A model generated the notes under the pieces. That model was given only the letters and a program-made list of their open reading frames with translations. It was not told the origin of the DNA and did no database searches. 5,067 nt of DNA from Spirochaetales bacterium (GTDB lineage: Bacteria; Spirochaetota; Spirochaetia; Treponematales; UBA12059), in contig SPCK01000184.1 of the NCBI GenBank assembly GCA_004525355.1, positions 1 to 5,067 of the forward strand, read 5' to 3'. Below, piece after piece: positions 1 to 5,067 of the stretch. The position numbers and the translations under genes are program-made. Numbering within the stretch: the stretch's first letter is position 1; every line of letters begins with the position of its first letter.

Positions 1-1908
1 GCCATACTGGCTGGCATGGGTATGGATGCGGACAGCGTCATCGCGGGCCTCCTGCACCATGCCATGGAGGAATGCAAGACTACCCGACCCAACGTGGATG
101 AACGATTCGGCCCACGCGTGGCGGAGCTGGTTGACGAATTGGCGCGTATTGCCTCCCTCAAAGCCAAGAATAAAACCCTCCAGGCTGCCGAAACCATCCG
201 CAAGATGCTATTCGCCATGACCCGGGATCTGCGTGTCATCATCGTCAAGCTGGCCGACAAACTGGACAACATGCGTACGCTCAAATGGCTGCCGGAGGAT
301 GACCGCAGGCGCATAGCCGCGGAGTGCCTGGATATCTTCGCGCCGCTGGCGGATCGACTCGGTATCAGCTGGCTCAAGGACGAGCTTGAGGATCTGGCGC
401 TCAAGGAAATCAACCGTGAAGCCTTCGACCAGATCAAGCGAATCGTGGCCGGAAAGAAGGACGAGCGGGAGGCATTTCTCTTGCGCGGGACGGAGGAAAT
501 CATCACCGCGGCTCGTGCCGAGGACATCGATGTCGAGGTCAACGCCAGGGCGAAGCATTTCTATTCCATCTACCAGAAGATGCGCAAGCGGGGCAAGGGA
601 GCCGACGAGATGTACGACCTGTCGGGACTCAGGTTGTTGTGCGATTCCGAGAGCGAGTGCTACGCATTGATAGGAATCGTGCATCGATTGTGGAAACCGA
701 TCGAAGGACGTTTCAAGGACTACATTGCCATGCCCAAGTCCAACGGCTACCGCAGCCTGCACACGACGGTCGTGTCCTTTGACGGCAGCCTCCTTGAAAT
801 CCAGATACGCACCAGGGACATGCACAAGGTGGCTGAGTACGGTATCGCCTCGCACTGGCTCTACAAGAAAGGGTCGACCCACGAGGCGGTGCGTCCCGAT
901 GACCTGACCATCATCAATCGGCTCAAGGACTGGAATGCCATACTCTCGTCGGGCACCGAATTCCTCGAGGATATCAAGCGGGAACTGCTCAAGGATTCCA
1001 TATTCGTCTTCACTCCCCTTGGCGACGCCATCGAGCTGCCGGCGGGTTCGACGCCGCTGGATTTCGCCTACGCGATACATTCCGACGTGGGCAGCCGTAC
1101 CCTCGCGGCCAAGGCCGACGGAGCCATCGTACCGCTTGACGCCCGCCTGAAGAATACCCAGGTCGTCGAGATCATGACTGGTGCGAATGCACGCCCCAAT
1201 CTCAACTGGCTGAAGGCCGTCAAGACTTCCAAGGCGAGGAACAAGATCAGGCAGTGGCTGGTCAACGACGGGCAGGTCATGGCCATCGACAAGAACGTCG
1301 TGGCGAAACGGCGGGAGGACAAGGAAGGAAAGGCCGATCGAGCCGACGAGAAGGGCAAGCCGGCGGGAGAGCGCAAGCCTGAAACGGAAGTGCTCCGAAC
1401 GGAGCATGAAGCCTCGGTGGCGTCGGTCATGGATTTCAGGCCCTATCGTCCCAACGAGGCGACCGATACCGACAAGGCCGGCGTGCGGGTGAGCGGCGCG
1501 GGCAACCTGATGGTCCGCTTCGCCGGTTGCTGCAAGCCGAGCGTGGGCGACCGTATAGTCGGATACGTTTCCCGGGGGAGGGGCATCATCGTCCATCGCG
1601 CCTCGTGCAGGAATTTGCCCGGCATCAACGAGTTCGCCGAACGGCGCGTCGAGGTCAGCTGGGAAATATCGCCCGGCCTGGTTCGCCGCTACAGGGTCTG
1701 GGCGAAAAAATCCGCCGACCTGTTCTCGGAAATAGAGAATGCCGCCAAGAAGAACAACGGCAGGCTGATGGAAGGCAGGCTCGAGCAGGAGCGCGACGGC
1801 TTGACCGGCTCCTTCACGATGGCTTTCATCAGGGTCGAGGACGCCAGGGTCGTCGAGCGGAATCTGCGCAACGTCCCGTCGATCCAGAAAATACGCCGGG
1901 TGGAATGA
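1..1908 (+). CDS. RelA/SpoT-family (p)ppGpp synthetase/hydrolase, 5'-truncated by the window edge
   Basis: The reading frame is open from base 1, and homology to RSH proteins begins before the ATG at 16, so that ATG is internal. About 60 N-terminal residues are missing; 635 are visible. The family makes ppGpp/pppGpp from ATP and GDP/GTP, and bifunctional members also hydrolyse it, in the cytoplasm. Domains in window residue numbers: HD domain to about 130, with HHAMEE at 19-24 and KLADKLDNMRTL at 83-94; synthetase about 180-290, with RFKDYIA at 237-243, NGYRSLHTT at 248-256 and the catalytic EIQIRT at 266-271; TGS about 330-395 (VFTPLGD, STPLDFAYAIH). A Lys/Glu-rich linker follows at about 433-495, then a Cys/His domain with CC at 510-511, H532 and C536, and a divergent ACT-like end at about 550-635. 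RFKD matches the RxKD signature of bifunctional Rel/SpoT enzymes, not the ExDD of RelA. The second His of HHAMEE replaces a metal-binding Asp, so hydrolase activity is uncertain. Family assignment is secure; rel versus spoT naming is not. Confidence 0.96.
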   Translation, partial: AILAGMGMDADSVIAGLLHHAMEECKTTRPNVDERFGPRVAELVDELARIASLKAKNKTLQAAETIRKMLFAMTRDLRVIIVKLADKLDNMRTLKWLPEDDRRRIAAECLDIFAPLADRLGISWLKDELEDLALKEINREAFDQIKRIVAGKKDEREAFLLRGTEEIITAARAEDIDVEVNARAKHFYSIYQKMRKRGKGADEMYDLSGLRLLCDSESECYALIGIVHRLWKPIEGRFKDYIAMPKSNGYRSLHTTVVSFDGSLLEIQIRTRDMHKVAEYGIASHWLYKKGSTHEAVRPDDLTIINRLKDWNAILSSGTEFLEDIKRELLKDSIFVFTPLGDAIELPAGSTPLDFAYAIHSDVGSRTLAAKADGAIVPLDARLKNTQVVEIMTGANARPNLNWLKAVKTSKARNKIRQWLVNDGQVMAIDKNVVAKRREDKEGKADRADEKGKPAGERKPETEVLRTEHEASVASVMDFRPYRPNEATDTDKAGVRVSGAGNLMVRFAGCCKPSVGDRIVGYVSRGRGIIVHRASCRNLPGINEFAERRVEVSWEISPGLVRRYRVWAKKSADLFSEIENAAKKNNGRLMEGRLEQERDGLTGSFTMAFIRVEDARVVERNLRNVPSIQKIRRVE

Positions 1909-1920
1909 ACCACCCGGCGT
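1893..1920 (-). terminator. Intrinsic terminator of the M16 operon, embedded in the 3' end of the RSH gene
   Basis: A perfect 11-bp inverted repeat (1893-1903 and 1910-1920) encloses a 6-nt loop. Read leftward, it begins 7 bp past the TAG stop of the M16 gene, and the stem is followed by ATTTTCT, a short U-tract that fits an intrinsic terminator. Read rightward, the same stem has no T-run after it, so for the RSH transcript it may only be a weak terminator or a 3'-end stabilising hairpin. The left arm encodes the final RSH residues (Arg-Arg-Val-Glu) and the RSH TGA stop lies in the loop. Confidence 0.75.
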
Positions 1921-1927
1921 GGCGCTA

Positions 1928-3499
1928 CTACTCTACGGTTCCGGTAAATCCAAGGTAGGCGGCCTTGTCCACCTTGTTCAGCATGGCCGCGTCTCCCACC
2001 ACGATCCAGGAGACCGGGGCAGCGACGACGTAGGCCTTGACCGCCGCGACGACATCCTCGGCACTGATGGCTTGTATCTTGTCGATGAATTTCAGGTACT
2101 CAACCGCGTCCCCGAAGTACACCAGGCTGGATGCCAACTGTGCGGCCATCTCCGCGTTGGTCTGCTGGTTGCCGTAGAACGCATTGACGTACTTGGCCTT
2201 GTACGCTTCGATGGTCTGGGCGATGGGCGCGTACTTCTGGTCGCCGCCCTTGAGGTTGAGCGTCTTGCCCGACGCCAGGAGCGCTATGGACTCGTCCAGC
2301 CAGCCCTTGACCGCACCCGGCTGGTCGGTCTTGTAGACCACCAGCGAGCCGTAGGAATCTAGGAACCCATGGGCATTTGCCCAGGTCGAGTAGCAGGCGC
2401 CGTGGTCGGTCCGCACGATGGAGAACAACAGCTCGTTCAGCATCGAGTAGGCCAACTGGAGGGTCGGGAAATCGGGGCTCTTGATATCCGCGATGGGATA
2501 ATCGCCGCGCACGTAGGCGATCCCCTTGGACTTGTCGAACTTTTCGAGGTACACGGCCGGTTTGGCTTCACGGCGAGGGACCGATGGTACCGCGATGGCC
2601 CTGCGCGGAATTGTGCCGATGGTCGCGTTGAGCGCCGCGGTCAGCTTGTCGGCATCAAAGTTGCCAACGGCCACAACGGCCATACGGTCGGCCGACATGG
2701 TCGTCGTGTAATATTCAATGAGGTCAGCGAGGGTCATGGCCGATATGGAAGCCGGGGTGCCGGCGAAATCCTCCTCGTAGGGGTGCCCGACGAAGATCTT
2801 TTCATGCAGCTTGGAAACGGCGTAGTTGTAGGGGTCGGCCAGGCTTTTTTGTACGATCACGCGGAAATCGTTCTGCACCAGGTTGAATTGCGACGAGTCG
2901 AAGGCGGGCCTGAGCACGCAGTCGGCGAAGATGGCGAACATCTCGTCCCAGTATTTATCGATGGTGTTGAGGTCGAAGCTCGACCAGTCGTAACCCGCGG
3001 AGGTATAACCGATCGAACTGGATTTCTCGTACTGGATACGCTGGAGATCCTGGTACGAGTACTTCTGCGAGCCCCTGGCCATGAGCGCCAGGGTCATGGC
3101 CTCTATGCCGGCCTTGCCCGTGGGCGTAAGCGCGACGCCGCCCTTGAATGCTACTTTCAGAGAAAACACCCGATTGGCCGGGTTTTTCTTGATGATGAGC
3201 GTAACGCCATTGGACAGCGTCCTGGTCTCGATTGCAGCCAGGTTCGCCTGCATGTATGAGCCAGGCTTGTCCGGCATGGTCCATACGGATACGGACTCTG
3301 TGGGCAGGCTCCAGTCTGCGTATATATCCACAGGTTGCGCGACGGCAGTCACAGGTGCGGACGTGGCGACGACCAGTGGGCCGACAGCCGGAGAACCGGC
3401 GCAGGAAGCGGCAAGGACCGCCAGCAAAACGGCGGTCGGGGCGGTCAGGGCACGATGGCACCTGTCGCGGTAATTCATGGCAGTAATCCCTTTCATCAT
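1928..3499 (-). CDS. M16-family protein lacking the zinc site, probable lipoprotein; non-catalytic partner subunit
   Basis: This 523-residue protein has the two-domain M16B layout. The N-terminal M16 fold covers about 88-235, from LSNGVTLIIKKN through GKAGIEAMTLALMARGS. The C-terminal M16 domain follows from about 239, with HPYEEDFAGTPASISAMT at 239-256 and AVVAVGNFD at 274-282. Aligned on the conserved glycine after the motif, HxxEH is replaced by A134, L137 and A138, so it should not bind catalytic zinc. It keeps R363 and Y370, spaced like the Arg/Tyr pair that the inactive subunit of heteromeric M16B enzymes supplies for substrate binding. The N-terminus has arginines, a hydrophobic stretch (AVLLAVLA, 23-30) and AAS-C33, a plausible though non-classical lipobox, suggesting envelope anchoring. 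The start is uncertain: ATG 3499 and ATG 3496 share one Shine-Dalgarno, and ATG 3478 would give a more typical signal length. It overlaps the active-subunit gene by 4 bp, so coupled translation is likely. Confidence 0.93.
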   Translation of the reverse strand: MMKGITAMNYRDRCHRALTAPTAVLLAVLAASCAGSPAVGPLVVATSAPVTAVAQPVDIYADWSLPTESVSVWTMPDKPGSYMQANLAAIETRTLSNGVTLIIKKNPANRVFSLKVAFKGGVALTPTGKAGIEAMTLALMARGSQKYSYQDLQRIQYEKSSSIGYTSAGYDWSSFDLNTIDKYWDEMFAIFADCVLRPAFDSSQFNLVQNDFRVIVQKSLADPYNYAVSKLHEKIFVGHPYEEDFAGTPASISAMTLADLIEYYTTTMSADRMAVVAVGNFDADKLTAALNATIGTIPRRAIAVPSVPRREAKPAVYLEKFDKSKGIAYVRGDYPIADIKSPDFPTLQLAYSMLNELLFSIVRTDHGACYSTWANAHGFLDSYGSLVVYKTDQPGAVKGWLDESIALLASGKTLNLKGGDQKYAPIAQTIEAYKAKYVNAFYGNQQTNAEMAAQLASSLVYFGDAVEYLKFIDKIQAISAEDVVAAVKAYVVAAPVSWIVVGDAAMLNKVDKAAYLGFTGTVE

Positions 3500-4962
3500 T
3501 CGACCCTCCACCAGAAGGCGTTCTCGGGACTGACGACCGTGAAGCCCGCGGCAAGCAGGGAGTCCTTCTCTTCAGTGAAGTCGGCGGGGTTGACCCTGAG
3601 CGCCACGATTTCGACGTTCTTCAGCACGTAGGTATCGAGGAAGGCGGCGATATCGGCAGGCGCAACCTTTTTCATGGACGGGACATACCCGAAGAAATAG
3701 TCCGTGGACGCGACGGACCACCAGAACGACAGCGTTTCGATGAATTTTTCGGGGGTTTCGAGGGACAGGATCTGCTCGTCCTCCATTTTCTGCTTCACGG
3801 TGCCGAATTCATCCGACGCGAAGTAGGAATCCTCGTGTACCATGGCCTGCACCTCGTCATCCCGGACTACCTTCCTGAAGAAGGTCTTTGCCCGATCGGC
3901 CAGGGGAGCGTTGGCGGCATCAATCATCAGGTACGTGGAGAAGAAGATCTGCCCACCGTCGCGCTGCGTATAATAGTAGGCGGCCGTATAATCCTTGTCG
4001 TACAGGGCGGGGACCTTGTCGTAGACCTCGCTCTTGAACCGCCCGTCGGGATTCTGCAGAAGGTAGCCCCAGACGTCGGCGGCATAGGTGGCCTTCGGGT
4101 CCGCGAGTACGTCTGGACCGCGCATGCGCATCTCGACGTAGCCTATACCCTTGGGAAGGGATTCGTCGGGGTAGACGACGTAGGCGGTCTTCTTCAGGCC
4201 GGGCGAGGGATGAGCCGGGGCGGGAGACTTCCAAGGGTCGGCATCGCGCTTCCACATGCCATACCATTTGTTGACCAAAGCGAATACCGCCTGGGGATCG
4301 ACGTCCCCGCCGACGAAGAGAGCCGCGTTGTTGGGCAGATAGTATGTGGACTGGATGGACCGCATGGTGTCGACCGTGGCCGAGCGGATGATTTTCTCAT
4401 AGCCGCCGACGTCGCGTCGCCAAGGGTATTTCGAGAAGAGCAGCCTGTCCATGGCCGCAGAATACACGTGGTCGGGGTCGGACAGGTAGCCGTTGATCTC
4501 GTTGGAGACCACGCCCTTCTCGACCTCGAGCTCCCCGGCGTCGAACAGGGGCTCGCGCATCGCGTAAGACCAGAATTCCAGGCCAGCTTCGGTCTTGTTC
4601 GAGGGTACGGTGAAGTAGTAGGTGACGTACTCGGTGGATGTGCCGCCGTTCCATTCGGCCACGCCCAGGTCGGTCATGGCGGCGGAGAACTCGGTTTCCG
4701 TCCGGTAACGCGAATTTCCCTTGAAGAGCATGTGCTCGTAGAAGTGGAACAGACCCGCTGTTTCCGGCTTCTGGGTGATCGATCCGCAGCGAAAGGTGAT
4801 CTGGATACGGGCCAGCGGTACCTGGTGATTCTCCAGGACGAAGAGTTCGAGGCCGTTGTCCAGCCGGTAACGGCTCAGCCCGGCGATGGGCGTGCCGTCC
4901 GCGAATGCCGGCTGCGCCAGGACGAGCGCCAAAAGGATCGCGGTTGCGAGAAAACGTTTCAT
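3496..4962 (-). CDS. M16-family zinc metallopeptidase, secreted catalytic subunit
   Basis: This 488-residue protein has a signal peptide (MKRF, hydrophobic core about 5-15, likely cleavage after AFA at 19-21), which places it in the periplasm or outside. The M16 peptidase domain covers about 30-180. It has the inverted zinc motif HFYEH (H73, E76, H77) followed by MLFKGN, then WNGGTSTEYVTYY, with E155 in VVSNEI as the expected third zinc ligand, 78 residues after H77. The C-terminal M16 domain follows at about 190-460. At the place of the family's Arg/Tyr pair it has Y314 and Y321, so the Arg is absent, which suggests it needs the partner encoded just downstream. The ATG at 4962 was chosen because AGGAGG lies 7 nt upstream and the signal peptide begins there. 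An in-frame ATG at 5010 adds 16 residues before the signal peptide, has no Shine-Dalgarno, and is rejected. It is the first gene of a two-gene operon. Its substrate cannot be read from sequence. Confidence 0.95.
   Translation of the reverse strand: MKRFLATAILLALVLAQPAFADGTPIAGLSRYRLDNGLELFVLENHQVPLARIQITFRCGSITQKPETAGLFHFYEHMLFKGNSRYRTETEFSAAMTDLGVAEWNGGTSTEYVTYYFTVPSNKTEAGLEFWSYAMREPLFDAGELEVEKGVVSNEINGYLSDPDHVYSAAMDRLLFSKYPWRRDVGGYEKIIRSATVDTMRSIQSTYYLPNNAALFVGGDVDPQAVFALVNKWYGMWKRDADPWKSPAPAHPSPGLKKTAYVVYPDESLPKGIGYVEMRMRGPDVLADPKATYAADVWGYLLQNPDGRFKSEVYDKVPALYDKDYTAAYYYTQRDGGQIFFSTYLMIDAANAPLADRAKTFFRKVVRDDEVQAMVHEDSYFASDEFGTVKQKMEDEQILSLETPEKFIETLSFWWSVASTDYFFGYVPSMKKVAPADIAAFLDTYVLKNVEIVALRVNPADFTEEKDSLLAAGFTVVSPENAFWWRVE
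3504..3509 (-). promoter_or_regulatory. Ribosome binding site of the downstream M16 gene, inside the upstream gene
   Basis: GGAGGG on the minus strand lies within the last codons of the catalytic-subunit gene (the TGG-AGG of Trp-Arg). It sits 4 nt before the ATG at 3499 and 7 nt before the ATG at 3496, so either can be the start. With the ATGATGA stop/start overlap this suggests translational coupling, giving roughly matched subunit amounts. The coupling is inferred. Confidence 0.7.
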
Positions 4963-4969
4963 GTAGTGT

Positions 4970-4975
4970 CCTCCT
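4970..4975 (-). promoter_or_regulatory. Strong Shine-Dalgarno of the catalytic M16 gene
   Basis: AGGAGG on the minus strand with a 7-nt spacer to the ATG at 4962. It decides the start in favour of the Met of MKRFLA over the upstream in-frame ATG at 5010. Confidence 0.88.
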
Positions 4976-5002
4976 GCGCCGGAAACCCCGGTTGCCCGGC
5001 GC
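4976..5002 (-). promoter_or_regulatory. 5'-leader hairpin abutting the Shine-Dalgarno
   Basis: A perfect 7-bp GC-only stem, GCGCCGG (5002-4996) with CCGGCGC (4982-4976), encloses a 13-nt loop, and its 3' arm ends at the base before AGGAGG. A competing 6-bp pairing exists: GAAACC (5008-5003) with GGTTTC (4987-4982). It uses the loop and shares base 4982, so the two stems should be alternatives. The inverted repeats are visible; a regulatory role is speculative, since short GC stems arise often by chance at this GC content. Confidence 0.4.
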
Positions 5003-5036
5003 GGTTTCATGATCTGCGCATGAGCGCGACGGCGAA

Positions 5037-5065
5037 AGGTTAGGTCGGGAGGGGTTCACTGTCAA
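5037..5065 (-). promoter_or_regulatory. Sigma70-type promoter of the M16 operon
   Basis: On the minus strand a perfect -35 box TTGACA (5065-5060) is followed by a 17-bp spacer and TAACCT (5042-5037). The -10 matches TATAAT at three positions, including the key first T, the A and the last T. Transcription would start near 5030, giving a leader of about 68 nt that contains the hairpin and Shine-Dalgarno. The box lies two bases from the window end, so upstream elements cannot be assessed. Confidence 0.6.
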
Positions 5066-5067
5066 GC

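Noticed and set aside
16..18. ATG at 16 as the true start of the RSH gene
   Set aside because: The frame is open and homologous from base 1, and a start here would remove the first part of the HD domain; the gene simply enters from outside the window.
208..1596. Long minus-strand open frame (462 codons) opposite the RSH gene
   Set aside because: The opposite strand carries a complete, domain-by-domain RSH match. The antisense product resembles no family and lacks a convincing start site; long antisense frames are common in GC-rich genes.
1919..3259. Plus-strand open frames (1919-2362 and 2369-3259) opposite the second M16 gene
   Set aside because: Both are shadows of the M16 coding sequence, with His/Gly/Val-rich composition and no family resemblance.
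4976..5008. H-type pseudoknot formed by the two interleaved leader stems
   Set aside because: The stems share a base and leave no linker bases for the loop that must cross the groove, so competing hairpins are more plausible.
4963..5010. Upstream in-frame start at 5010 for the catalytic M16 protein
   Set aside because: No Shine-Dalgarno precedes it, it would place 16 residues before a good signal peptide, and the ATG at 4962 has AGGAGG at ideal spacing.
3835..5043. Plus-strand open frame (402 codons) opposite the catalytic M16 gene
   Set aside because: It is antisense to an unmistakable M16 peptidase with its motifs intact, and shows low-complexity Gly/Val/Asp-rich composition with no recognisable domain.

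Overview
This 5 kb window is GC-rich and holds three protein genes. One is a rightward RelA/SpoT-homologue (RSH) gene whose 5' end lies outside the window. The other two are a complete leftward operon of paired M16 (insulinase/pitrilysin-like) metallopeptidase-family proteins. The two transcription units converge with only 19 bp between their stop codons. No RNA gene, mobile element, CRISPR array or extended repeat is visible.

Region by region. Bases 1-1908 encode the alarmone ((p)ppGpp) enzyme: hydrolase-like HD domain (first part missing), synthetase domain, TGS, a short charged linker, a Cys/His (zinc-finger-like) domain and a divergent ACT-like domain. A perfect 11-bp inverted repeat at 1893-1920 spans the end of this gene. 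In the leftward direction it reads as an intrinsic terminator for the peptidase operon. Bases 1928-3499 (minus) encode an M16 protein with no HxxEH zinc site and a probable lipoprotein signal. Bases 3496-4962 (minus) encode an M16 protein with HxxEH intact and a classical signal peptide. The two genes overlap by 4 bp (ATGA). Upstream of 4962 lie a strong Shine-Dalgarno, a GC-rich hairpin and a sigma70-type promoter with a perfect TTGACA at the window's right edge.

How the genes work together. The two M16 proteins carry complementary halves of an active site: one the zinc site, the other the Arg/Tyr pair. This is the known arrangement of heteromeric M16B peptidases, so they most likely form one envelope protease, perhaps tethered to a membrane by the lipoprotein subunit. 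There is no sequence evidence that the RSH gene is functionally linked to them.

Organism. The sequence fits a diderm bacterium with high GC. The wording of the M16 pair reminds me of spirochaete (Treponema/Spirochaeta-type) proteins, but that is recollection rather than a search result and is only a tentative assignment.

The most notable oddity is the RSH hydrolase signature, which reads HHxxEE instead of HDxxED although the synthetase site looks intact. Otherwise this looks like ordinary chromosomal sequence. I see no evidence for a wholly new system.
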